The position numbers and the translations under genes are program-made. From Sipunculus nudus (lineage: Eukaryota > Annelida > Sipuncula > Golfingiida > Sipunculidae): a stretch of 64,000 nt of DNA. The notes under the pieces are model-generated. The model was given only the letters and a program-made list of their open reading frames with translations. It was not told the origin of the DNA and ran no database searches. This document shows, piece by piece, positions 39,165 to 50,331 of this stretch (position 1 is its first letter; each line of letters begins with the position of its first letter). The stretch lies in the NCBI GenBank assembly GCA_026874595.1, contig CM049320.1, positions 53,473,070-53,537,069 on the forward strand, read 5' to 3'.

Positions 39165-40813
39165 ATCCAATATTCATTGGGGTACTATGGAGCTCTGTAG
39201 AATGAAGGATATGGGTAACAGACAGGTATTTTCAAGTTTTACAAGATGACTTTTCAGGGGTCTCCCAGCATGTCAAAAAATAAAATTCTAGGTCCAGTTA
39301 TTATGATTTGTGCCCTGTTAACAAATCCAAATGTTTATTTCGGGGGGGTATTTCAAAGCCGCATAGGATGAAGGATATGGGCAACAGAGATGTAATTTCA
39401 GGTGCACAAGGAGACTTTTCAGGGGCCTCCCAGCATATCAAGAAAGGAGATTCTTGGTCAAGTCATTATAATTTGTGCTCTGTTAACAGATGACCAAATC
39501 TTTATTCTGGGGAGTACTTCGGAGCCCCAGAGCATGAAGGACATGGGGAACAGGGACCTTATTTCGGGTTTCCATGTAGACCTTTTATGGGCTTCCCTGG
39601 AGGTGAGGACAGAAGATTCTAGGTCCAGTCATTATGATTTGTGCCCTGTTTACAGATGACCAAATGTTTAAAGATCACAAAAGTAGAGAAAAAAGAATCG
39701 TGAAAAATAAAAAAAAATATAGGTGGCGCCACCAATCTCCAGAAATTGATTAAACACTCGATGATCAATATCCATGCAAAGAATCATGGTGATTAATGCA
39801 TTAGTTGGTCAGATACTTGAGCTTTTGTATTATATTTTGCATTATTCTGGGGGTACTTCAGAACCCCATAGCTCAAAGAATATAGGTCACAGTGACGTAA
39901 TTTCAGGTTAACAAGGAGAATTTCCATAGACCTCATAGGATTTCAAGTAAGAAGATTCACGGTCTAGCGGTTACGATTTGTGCCCTGTTAACAGACAGAC
40001 GCCTGGATGGCCGGACGGACGACGGACAAAAAGTGATCCCTACAGCTCAGATGACTTTCAGTCAGCTGAGCTAAAAATTGAAAAAATACAGGTGGCGCCA
40101 CCAGAATGCAGAAACTGATGAAACATTTCATGATCAATATCCATGCAAAGAATCATGGTGATCAATATAATAATTGTTCAGATACTTGAGCTTTTGTATC
40201 AAATTTTCCATTATTCCGGGGGGTACTTCGGAGCCCCATACCTCAGAGGTTATGGGTAACAGAGACCTAATTTCAAGTGTTTAAGGAGACTTTACATGGG
40301 CCTCTCAGCATGTCAAGAGAGAAGATTCTAGGTCCAGTCATTACAATTTGTGCCCTGTAAACAGATGACCACATCTCAAGAGGTCTCAAAAATAAAGAAA
40401 AAAATTCGTAAAAATCGAAAAAATATAGGTGGCGCCACCAGACTGCAGAAACTGATGAAACATTCCATGATCAATATCCATGCACAGAATCATGGTGATC
40501 AATGCAATAGTTGTTCAGATACTTGAGCTTTCGTATCAAATTTTCCATTTTTCTGGGGGGTACTTCGGAGCCCCATAGCTCAGAGGTTATGGGTAACAGA
40601 GACCTAATTTCAGGTTTCCAAGGAGATTTTTCATGGTACTCCCTGGATGTCAAGTTAGAAGATTCCAGGTTCAGTGGTTACGATTTGTGCCTGGTTAACG
40701 GACAGACAGACGGACAGACGGACAGACAGACGGACAGACAGACAGACAGACGGACGACGGACAAAGAGTGATCGCTATAGCTCAGATGACTTTTAGTCAG
40801 CTGAGCTAAAAAC
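39165..40813. repeat. 340-bp satellite array, unit copy 3, with terminal (GACAGACG)n
   Basis: A shorter array than in copies 1 and 2. The palindrome GGTGGCGCCACC occurs at 39722, 40091 and 40428. A tetranucleotide-rich tract of GACAGACG/GACGGACA units lies at about 40698-40758, then GATGACTTTTAGTCAGCTGAGC. On the minus strand this end reads GCTCAGCTGACT... then GTCCGTCGTCC..., the beginning of a repeat type common in bivalve genomes. Confidence 0.88.
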
Positions 40814-40815
40814 GA

Positions 40816-41106
40816 ATTTAAAGGAGCACTTTGTGACTTTGATAAAGTGATTGATTCAATAATGATCGATACACCGCTCTTGGTGCAATTAGCATGAAAA
40901 AGGGGAAAGGAAAAATAAGTTTTCAGGATCAGAAAGGAAAAACAAAATGAAAGTAGTATACAAAAAAATTATGCGCCCTCAATAAGAAATATCTGGGGAG
41001 TGTTTTTATGATGTATTGTTGCTTTGCATATTTTTCTTTTCAAATCTTTTGTACATATTTACTTGTGTAACGAGAAGATACTGGAGGATAAGTACATTTT
41101 TCACAA

Positions 41107-41155
<49 letters not shown>

Positions 41156-43163
41156 TACTATGTTGAATCTTAAAAAGGAGCTTATGTCTAATGCAATATA
41201 TTTTCTCAAAACGTAATCCTGTATTCCTGTATAATCTCCACTGATAGGTATGTGTGTATTTACTCTATTTGTCTATTTGGTCTATTTGAATTGTGAAATC
41301 TACATCGATTAAGTTGCGGTCTGGACCTGGACGCGATGAGAACCCCATACGCACGTACATAAAATACTGATTAAAATTCGAATTGATGAACGTTGTTTAT
41401 ATGTAATAGCCTTCCGGCTGGACAAGTGAAGTTGGATTTTTCTTAATAGACTAGCGTTTAACGTAGAGCAAGTGGCATGTGGATGACATCAGTTGATATC
41501 TTTTGCTCCAGCATTGTCTAACGCTTTTGCTAATGCACACTTTTTTTCTTCAAAAATTTCTAAAAATGTGGGGGGGGGGATTATTGTATAGGTCATCCCC
41601 CTCACCTCAAAAAGTTGGGGGGATATATACCCCCCATCCCCCCAGGATCGACGCCCATGGTATAATCTGAAATCTATCTCAACGAACTCGATTTTAAATA
41701 ACCTGGGGTTGGGAGGGGTTATAACCTAAAATCGATTTAAGATCATCCTCTACAATTTCTATATTACTCCTTTAAATGCATATTAGTTCATTTTTCTTTG
41801 TCTGTACTTACGAAAAATTCTGAAAATCCTTTCTGTTGTTTTTTATATATATTAGGTTGAATCTATATAAGTATATATCTAATATTTGCATATGATGTAC
41901 CATACATTGTGGTGAAGTGCATTGTAATGAATCTATGTGTACCTTATGTTTACTTATATCAGATTTATCTTATGTGTATGAGCCAAGATAAATATAATAT
42001 ATATATATATATCATTACATAAAACCATAAAAATTATCAATTCATTAAATCAGCGAGGGGGTAGACAGGTAACCTGAAATTTCGTCCAGACCCCCCCCCC
42101 CCCCTCCTCCCCCCGTGTAATCTGAATTCGTTTTCAGATAATGGGGCCGGGATAACCTGAACTCTTCACACCGTCTGTACAGGATACTCGCAAAGCTTCG
42201 AAAGTTAAGAGAAGTTCATAGAAAACTTCTTTCATAAAACTCCTTGAATATCTTATTTGGTAACGAAACGTTACATGTAGGATGGCCTTATTGTGAAATA
42301 TTACACAGGATGCTTACACTTTTAAATGCCATGGCATTTTAAATTCAGGAAGCATCCATTTAAAAAAATGTATTAGATCGCATAAAATATATGTCATTTT
42401 CAGCCTTATATGGCGTGCTTTCTCACAGTGTTTCAGTGTTTCCTAAAATTGTTTCAGATGTGTTAACATAAAAATTGTTTCCTTAACAGTTGTTTTCTTT
42501 AACAAATTCACAATATCAGTTTTACACAGGAAAAAAATCAACAAGAGAAATAACCTCCAGATAATCTCGTTTAGTTTAACATTAGCCAACTAACTTGGTA
42601 ACTCAACAGAATAAAAATCTTCTGGGCAATTGCGGTAAGCCTATGGGCGTCCTCTGTCCGGCTATTAGCTGCCTGACTTTTAAGAGTGCAAAACAACATT
42701 GGCTTTGATATGAAACCTCTTTATTTATCACTGGGGAAGGTCATGGGGGAAATATCCATGGAAACCCGAAACAATGACCTGTATGCTACGTGTTTAGGAA
42801 AACAACATTATTAGAGTCCTTTGAACGTCCGATTTGTTCAAGAATACAACAGAAATGTAACACGTTTGCTTTCACATGATTGCTGATTATTCACGAAAGA
42901 AAAGATAATTAAACGGTTGAAATTGAGTTGAATTATTTTTTTAATCTTGTCTTGGGGAGTTTAAGACATTTAAACGAATTGAAGTGTTCCAATACTCGAT
43001 ATCTTGTCTGCTACCCATCTGACGCTAAAAACTGATGGGGTCTAATATGAATTAACCTTTGGAATGATTTTAAGAAAGATTTAATCAGGGAGGCCGCCGA
43101 AAGAATATTCATCGCATAATCCACTACCCTCATTTCATTTGGTAACATTCTGTTGTCTTACAG
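40816..43163. other. Non-coding stretch with repeat fragments
   Basis: Contains the (AT)n at 41109-41152. At about 41569-41660 there is a block of opposed poly-G and poly-C tracts ending GGATCGACGCCCATGG, which looks like a repeat end. Another poly-C tract lies near 42090-42115. No coding signal is seen up to the acceptor at 43163. Confidence 0.45.
41109..41152. repeat. (AT)n microsatellite
   Basis: About 22 AT dinucleotides. Confidence 0.95.
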
Positions 43164-43430
43164 CCCCGGGATTTTTCTTCGTCGACAGTAAAATGAATTT
43201 TGGCGATGCAGAGAGTGCTTGTAAAAAGAAGACTAGTCGGCTAGCAGACCCTTCTTTGTTCCAACACATTCAGGGATTCGAGGTTTGCCACAACGGCTGG
43301 CTATCAGATCAGACGGTGAAGATGCCCAGTCTCCATGACAACCAGGATGCCGGATGTGGTCAGGCCGGGGACAATGATCTTGGTCAGGCTGACCAGTCCA
43401 AGCTGTTTGGGACATTTTGTGCCAAACAAA
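43164..43430 (+). CDS. Link-module exon (hyaluronan-binding type), phase 1-1
   Basis: This exon follows TGTTGTCTTACAG and precedes GTAGGG. It has 267 bases, 89 codons, phase 1-1. The peptide fits a Link (Xlink) module: FFFV at the start, FGDAESAC (Cys 20), RLADPSLF, GFEVC-NGWLSD (Cys 42) with the characteristic C-x-x-G-W, then AGCG (Cys 65) and FGTFC (Cys 86). These four cysteines match the two conserved disulfides (first with fourth, second with third). Link modules bind hyaluronan or related glycans outside the cell in vertebrate proteins such as TSG-6; the ligand here is unknown. A mosaic extracellular or membrane protein is likely. A minisatellite begins about 15 bases past the donor. Confidence 0.85.
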
Positions 43431-43445
43431 GTAGGGGAATGAGGA

Positions 43446-44030
43446 AAATTAAACGCTAAGAAAAATGACGGATTTTGAACTTAAATCATATCACAAGTAA
43501 AAATTAACTATAAGTACAAATGATGAATTCTGTACTGAAATCCTATCATATCACGTAAAATTACTACTAAGAAGGGATAATTGATTTTAAACTGAAATCT
43601 TCTTACACGTAAAAAATTAACTCTAAGGAAAGATGATGGAATCTAAACAAAAATCTTATCACACGTAAAATTAACACTAAGTAAAGATGATGGATCTTTG
43701 AACTGAAATCATCCCACACGTAAAAATTAACCGTAAGTAAAGATGACGGAATCTGAACTGAAATCTTATCACAATTTTACTAAGTAACGATAATGTATTT
43801 TGTACTGAAATCTTCTTATACGTAAAATGAACTCTAAGTAAAGATGGTTGATTTTGAACTGAAATCTTATCACACGTAAAATTAACACCCACGTAAAGAT
43901 GATGGATTTTTAAATGAAATCATCCAACAAGTAAAAAATAACTCTAAGTAAAGATGATGGAATCTAACTTAAATCTGATCACAAGTAAAATTAACACCAG
44001 GTAAAGATGATAGATTATGTACTGAATTCG
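43446..44030 (+). repeat. ~54-bp minisatellite in the intron between two Link exons
   Basis: About 11 diverged copies of a unit with the words CTAAGTAAAGATGATGGA, CTGAAATCTTATCACACG and TAAAATTAA. Because the unit is close to a multiple of three, a minus-strand frame stays open over 43677-43892 and gives a repetitive peptide; I regard this as an artefact. Confidence 0.9.
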
Positions 44031-44799
44031 TATCTCACATTATAATATTATCATTATAAAATGCCACATTCTGCCATTCTAAAAATATTATTTAAAAAGT
44101 GTTGCAAATATATTGTACTTTTTCAGAATAAAAAAAAATATTTCTATATTCTCTTACAGTTACATTTATTATTTGTTGCTCTAATCCTCATCTTTAAAGT
44201 AGAAAGACCCAGGTGGCAGCGATAGGTATGCTCTGTCTACAATTCAAAAGAATTAATTTTAATCTATATTAGATCTGACCGAGAATATGAAATACTGAAG
44301 ACTCATCAGACTATAATTCGCCATAAAACTGTAAATGTCATACCTGAAGCCCAGTGTCACAAAGAGAAAATTGGTTCGGAAAGCTGAGCAATTTGGCATT
44401 AATTTGGCATTAATTTGCCATTTAATTTGAATATTTTTCGGTAAAAACATATCTTATTCTTTTCTTCATGTGAGGCACACCTCCAGGATTAATAAGAATA
44501 CAGATTTTCTGAGATAACATTCGCAGTATGTTTGCTTCACTTTCGAATATTCAGTTACTAAGTTATGTGCATACACCAATCAAATTCCAGTTTATTGTAC
44601 ATACACTGATTCCAATGACTTTGTTTACAAACTGGCTTATTATAGATTTCTACTTTTATATTCTTTATACGGTAATTAAAACACCGAACGCTTCCATTTA
44701 CTAATGAAATCCAATCACAAATGACACAGTTTATACTTAAATATTACTGTGTATAGGCCTGTTCACTCTGTCATATTATGTTCACTATTCTTTTGTCAG
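44031..44799. other. Remainder of the intron between Link exons
   Basis: AT-rich, no repeat or gene recognised; leads to the acceptor TTCTTTTGTCAG. Confidence 0.5.
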
Positions 44800-45072
44800 G
44801 TCCCAATATATTGTTTCGCCGAAGTCCTGATAACTCGTGCATGGATACGATAAAAGCCAAGCATTTGTGCCAAAGAATGGGCGGTAGGATGGCGACCGCA
44901 GAGGAAGGGAGTGCTGCAGCGGAAGACGGTGCATCCCAATGTTCCGATGGTTGGTATATCACATCGGCGGTTGAAGGCATCGGGACATTAAACTGCGACC
45001 TTAAGAAAAAGTCCTTTTCTCTAGCTAATCCAGATGCTACGTGTAGTACCGGGGTGTACTGTAATGTACCAG
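44800..45072 (+). CDS. Second Link-like module exon with two extra cysteines, phase 1-1
   Basis: It is flanked by TTCTTTTGTCAG and the donor GTAAGC; 273 bases, 91 codons, phase 1-1. The peptide has the Link pattern: HLCQRMGGRMATAEE (Cys 24), SQCSDGWY (Cys 48, the C-S-D-G-W block), LNC (Cys 66) and GVYC (Cys 88). Two further cysteines, residues 14 and 82, could form a third disulfide. It lies 1.4 kb downstream of the first Link exon with the same phase, so a tandem pair of Link modules in one protein is likely, as in vertebrate hyaluronan-binding proteins. The ligand-contact residues cannot be judged by eye. Confidence 0.78.
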
Positions 45073-45930
45073 GTAAGCGCTATTAATCACTTTATTTTTT
45101 TTAAATACATATACAAAATAAAATAAATGTTCTACGGAACCGCCAATACCATTCTTATGGATAAATTTTGTGTCCTGAACAGGATGTGTGTGGTGTATGT
45201 TGTTGGTAAGTGCTAATTGTCGTCTTACGGGTTTGGTTTTATTTATAACTGTAATGGTATGTATAGATACGTGTTATAGTAAATATAATTCTTGATTAGG
45301 TTAGCAAATCTGATACAGAATGAGACGACATTATTTGCCAGTTTCTTTCAGGTAAATTCAAAACTCTTTCACATAGGGAAAGGGGAGTAGTCAATTTTGT
45401 TAATGTCAGTGATAAAAAAACCTTTCTAAAACAAAGATTCAAGATGGCGACAATTATGTCTGTATGTATATGTATTTATGTAAGTTTATGTTGGGATGCT
45501 TCTCCTACATATGCTATGTATTATTTGTATGTTTTTTATGTTTTATATTGAATAATTAATAAATAAAATAACAAGATATCTTGATCATAAAGTCCATTTC
45601 AAGAATTAATTTTTTTGTAATTTTTTCGCTAACTGGCAATAACATTTACTCTCCTCACATCATGTGATGTTTTCACATAGTCCGAAGACCAATCACATTG
45701 TATGTTTGAGTGTAGCCTAATATAACCAACCCTTTATGACCTTCACTGGTGTTTACTGTTACGTTTTGATCCAACATGCACAAAAATAATGGGTTTCAAA
45801 TGCGCACACGAAAATAAACGGTCCGGCAAGGAATCAGACAATGGAGATTTTGTTGCACAATTTGAAATCAAAAGTTTCCTTTACATGCAATAAATCAGGC
45901 CAGAACCTTCTCTGTAAATAACAAGACTCA
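45073..45930. other. Non-coding stretch
   Basis: AT-rich; no gene or clear repeat seen. Confidence 0.45.
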
Positions 45931-45935
45931 AAATG

Positions 45936-46150
45936 GGAAATCGTGAGTTCGAATCTCACCCGTGATATTTTTCATGGTCGGCCCACCACCCAGGCTTAGA
46001 GCACTGCAGGTTTTATGGGAAGGCCGTGCCAAATGGCCGTGTTTCACTCACAAACGAATGTGCCTTTCGTTCCTCGGTGGTATGATTACGCACCCAGGGC
46101 CGCAGATGCAGAAGGCATCGGCCCTTGTTGACTCCAGGATATAAAATGGG
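45936..46150 (+). repeat. Probable tRNA-derived SINE fragment
   Basis: GTGAGTTCGAATCTCACCCG (around 45942-45962) is a good T arm with a Pol III B box. It is followed by about 190 bases of GC-richer sequence that is not tRNA. The A-box half is missing, suggesting a 5'-truncated SINE. The short open frames here are not genes. Confidence 0.45.
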
Positions 46151-47209
46151 AGGAAGCGTGTGATACTGCCCTGTCATGAAGTCAGAAAACCGGAATGGAA
46201 TTCTGCAGATGTACATATACGTAGTAAAGATAGCATTAAAAATATTAGTCATTATATGAGTCATTATAATATAATCACATTGTAATTCCAAAAAGATTCC
46301 AACACATGATAACACTGAGGGCATGACCTACCAGCTGGATTCATTATATTAGCAGGAAAAGACAAAAGTCTCCAAGCAAATGATAAGAAATAATGATTTT
46401 GTATTGAAACCGAGGTGTTTTAAAAAAAAATTGTCAGATTTCTGAATGACATAACTGGAGTAAACGCATGCTGAAATTGAAAGCCATGACAGACCGAAGA
46501 TGCCTCCGTATGTAACCCATTTATATTCCCGATATGACCTATTTTCAATATAACCCTCTAACATCACGTTTTCTGTGTATTTAGTAATGTATTCCAAACA
46601 ATAAATTCTCATTGCATTTGAATTTAACTTAGTCGGTGTTAAAAAAAGTGAACGTGCTGAACAATAAGGCAAATAAAGGTCAAAGTCCGCTAAAAGATAA
46701 ACATTTTAGAAAGTTCTATTTCGCTCCTTCCCTTCAAACATGAACCGAATCAAACGAAAGCTCTTGAGAGTTATATTGCCCTAGCAAGCACATGGTGCCA
46801 CTGTGACTAGACGTTTGAAAGTAAAAAATCAAGAAAAATCAAGTTAATCCCTGCAACTAAGAATTACAAAGTATTGTTTATAGGTGGCAGCATGTCTGAA
46901 ATATAAGTATTTTAAAAGTGTTGGCGCAAACGTCGACTGGGAGCCAATAAAAAAACAATGAGCCCCCCCCCCAAGCTTGAAAACGTTCTATATGTTGCAT
47001 ATTTTTTAATCATAACCTGAAATTATCCGTGAAACCGTTTTGTTTTAGATGTGTTATTACACGTTGAGAACCTTCCACGTAGCACCAGCTTGTGTGAGCT
47101 AATAACTGTTTCTTTTTTGTGTTTGCAAACCAAAGTGTTAATTAGTTCATCAAGAGATCAATTACACTGCTTTAGTAACATTATTTTTTTGTTCAGCTTA
47201 CTGTAGGTC
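46151..47209. other. Non-coding stretch
   Basis: No gene seen. The minus-strand open frame at 46349-46672 has no recognisable content. Confidence 0.4.
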
Positions 47210-48690
47210 ACCTGAGCTGTAGTGATCACCCTTTGTCCGTTGTCCGTCTAGCCATTAACAGGGCACAATTCGTAACCGTTAGACCAAGACACTTTTAACT
47301 GTACATTTAGGGAGTTTCGTGGCATATATCCTCAGAAACCTTAAATTATGTCACGGTGAATTAAATTCTGCCGTCTATTGGCCGAAAACATGATTTTGAG
47401 CACCTAGACAGTCAGGTGGAGCACAAATTGCATCCATTATGGCTAGGATCTTCTAACCTAATGTTCAGGGAGGACCTATGTCTTTTAAAATATGAAATTT
47501 AGTTTCCATAAAGTATGAAGTTTAGTTTCTATGATTTGAGACCTATAGAAAAAAGATTACATATGAGCACCCTAAGCACAAATCATATTTGTTAGGCCTA
47601 GAACCTTCAAAAGCAAAACCCAGTTGTGTTCTTGGCAAGTCTCCTTTGATTACCTATAGATTGCTACTTATGGCCTGGAAACATGATTTTGAACACCCAA
47701 ACTGTCAAACGGGATATAAATTGTATCCATTAGGCCTAGAATCTTCTAAGTTAATGTAAAGGGAGGTCCTGAGAAAATTGAAATGAAATTAGGTTACCAT
47801 GAGTCATATTCTGCGAACTTGAGGAAAAAGATGTCATTTGAGTTCCCTGGATATCAGATAGGCACAAATGATATCTGTGAGACCTATTATTTTCTAACAC
47901 AGTATCAAGAGAGGTTCTGAGCAATACTCCTTTGAAATCTGAAATTAGGTCGTGTTGATCTATAATCTGTGATCTACGAGGAAAAAACATGATTTTGAAC
48001 ACTCAGATAGTAAGACAGGGCACATTTTATCCTTGAGGCCAAGAATCTTCAAATGGACGTCCTTTGTAAATGCTGTTTATGGTGAGTATAGGTCATCATC
48101 TGCTAGGGACCGAAAACTTGATTTGAGCACCTAGACAGACAAGGTACAAATTTTAACCAATATCCTTGGAATCTTCTTACTAATAAGCCATGGAATCTTA
48201 GGCAAATATTCTTGTAAAGCTGAAATTAGATCAGGGTGACCTGTATTCTATAAACTACGTGCAAACAACAAGATTCTGATCATCCAGGTAGTCACACAGG
48301 GCACGAAACTGTTGAACAGTTGAACCAACAACCTTTCATTGTAAAATCCAGGAAGGTCAATATAACTTTATTTATTTTACATGGATTGTACAACTAGTTA
48401 TATTGACTAATACAAGGCACTCTTCATGGCTCGGATGATGGCGCTCGGTAGTCGGTAAAGGTCGAGTAAACCAGAAGTCCTTGGCAATTCTCCCTGGAAT
48501 CTTGATATTAATTCACTGTGACATATAATATGTGAACTATAGGAAAACATGATTAAGTACTCTGAAAGTCACATCGGCACAAACCATGAGGGTTGGAATT
48601 AGAACCTTCTGACTTAAAATTCAAGGAGGTCCTGGGTAATTATAGACAAAACGCCTGAAATGAGTACTCCGGAAGTCATTCAGATCCATT
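47210..48690 (+). repeat. Old degenerate tandem array, second block
   Basis: It starts with GGTCACCTGAGCTGTAGTGATCACC and TTGTCCGTTGTCCGTC (two adjoining parts), then repeats CATTAGGCCTAGAATCTTCT, GGGAGGTCCT, TGAAATTAGGT and CAGGGCACAAAT. The opening matches the reverse complement of the satellite end at 40760-40813, so this is a diverged relative of the 340-bp satellite and of the array at 6.76 kb, read in the opposite direction to the satellite. Confidence 0.75.
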
Positions 48691-50040
48691 GTTCAAGGTT
48701 CCTCTTAGCCCTGCCTTGGCTTTAGTATTTGAGTTTAATAACACATTGCTTAAAATAAAACGATATTCCATCAACCGATAGACTTAGCTCAGTGCCAGCT
48801 CTTATCACTTAGGCCTTGTAAAGTCCGTATGGTGAATGACCGTGAATCCCTGATAGTTGCAGATTTAGGCGTCACAAGTCTCTTTGAGGACCTGACGATT
48901 CTCCCGTATTTGCATATCAGGCCGTAACGCCTCTGGTGAGTATCATCGTTGCTACAAGAACGCCAACATCGGTCCAACAGCTGGACCCGCTGGGTAACAT
49001 TCGCACTGAAATCATGTATTCAGAAATTCCACACATGGACCTTCGTGTCCTATGATATATCTCTGCTGAACGAATATTACGGTCACATGGGCAAAATGTA
49101 AGTACATATTGTAGACATTATCGCAACAATTTTGTACCGACAGGTCCAGTTTAATTCCCTCTGCCGAGATGACAACAGCAGCTGACAGCATTTGTCTGAA
49201 CCCGTGTATTAACTCTTAAATTGCTACTCGCAAATCGTGATCGTTTCAGCCTGAGTCCGTCGGTACATTTTGACTGCGCTGGTCGCGTATGCACCTGAAA
49301 ATCTCGCACTGATTGGCTGCGCCAAAGTTTGTTAGGCCTACTGTCAAGGTGGTGGTCCGATAAACGTTAACACTGTGACTGAGGGTTATAGTGTTTTAAA
49401 GTCTCGCCCAACTCAACATAAGCGACGGCCTAAAAATATCAAGACAAATTAAATGGTAATATTATTAGCCAATTTGAAGCCTGGAATAGGCGATGACTGA
49501 ATTAACCATGTTTGCTTTGAAAAAGATTCTGGGAAAGACCACTGCTGACGTCACTGGAAAAGACCTTAGTTCAGTGAGGCGGTGATGTGTGGCGCTGATC
49601 GTCTGAGAACCGGCCAAGATTACCAATCCATTAAATAAGAGGGTCAGATAGTGGTAAATTAGTTATATGATTTCCCGGAAGATGGCGGTACCGATACTAA
49701 GTGCAATACAACGCGGGAACGTTTGATTTCTCAGTCAGAAGCAACAATTAAGTCATAACTTTTTCATGGACTGGGCCATTCTAGGTTCCTCTACAAATAT
49801 TTTTTTTCACTACGTCATAAAATTAATAAATAATACATGCATCACCTGGCTACATGTTAAATTTAACTGACCGTCATTGCCAATGGGTCACGTTTAACTT
49901 TTGTATATTTTTCATAATTTAACAGTTTGTAAATTTTTGGCAATCTTTAAGATACTACAACCTGGCCCACCAAATAAAAATGAAACATTTTCATATTAAA
50001 CGAGGGTCAAACTTTGCGATCAGTAGAAGGGTAAGTACTT
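48691..50040. other. Non-coding stretch
   Basis: Contains a slightly GC-richer part at 48780-49620 without a convincing open frame. No gene assigned. Confidence 0.4.
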
Positions 50041-50050
50041 TCGAATTCCT
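50041..50050. repeat. Target-site duplication, 3' side of minus-strand LINE
   Basis: TCGAATTCCT here equals 54915-54924 exactly and adjoins the poly-T (minus-strand poly-A) tail. Confidence 0.6.
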
Positions 50051-50073
50051 TTTTTTTTTTTTTTTTTTTTTTT
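50051..50073 (-). other. Poly-A tail of the minus-strand LINE
   Basis: An uninterrupted T run on the plus strand at the 3' side of the LINE. Confidence 0.85.
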
Positions 50074-50331
50074 ATGATGTCTCAGTCAATACTTCACATA
50101 TTTTCCTTCCTCTACATATTTTCATCATCGACACCATTTATATATTTTAATTGAAAAATTTGTTTAATTACAATATAGTGGTAATAAACAAGCCTAAACA
50201 ACATCTCCAAAAACTAGTACAATGCAGTAAAATCTGTAACAGTTAACAAATATACCAATGTATGTGAATCTGTGCATAAAATACATATAACATTTGTGAG
50301 TTACCAACACAGCTATAATGACCAGGAGTTA

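Larger units (their letters stand above)
32328..40815. repeat. 9.6-kb tandem unit, copy 3 (shorter end)
   Basis: It matches copies 1 and 2 from 32328 to about 40200. The satellite then differs and stops after fewer monomers with a GACAGACGGACAGACGG tract and TCAGTCAGCTGAGCTAAAAA, so this is the array's right end. The unique flank starts near 40816. Confidence 0.93.

Noticed and set aside
43677-43892. Minus-strand repetitive peptide across the minisatellite
   Set aside because: Explained by a 54-bp unit that is a multiple of three; no flanking gene structure.
46349-46672. 107-codon minus-strand frame
   Set aside because: Composition is that of AT-rich intron, no splice context, no recognisable motif.
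48789-48977. Minus-strand frame containing RSCSN...RRYGLICKYG, resembling part of ribosomal protein S29
   Set aside because: The likeness covers only about 15 residues with an insertion, and the zinc-binding cysteines and both ends do not match.
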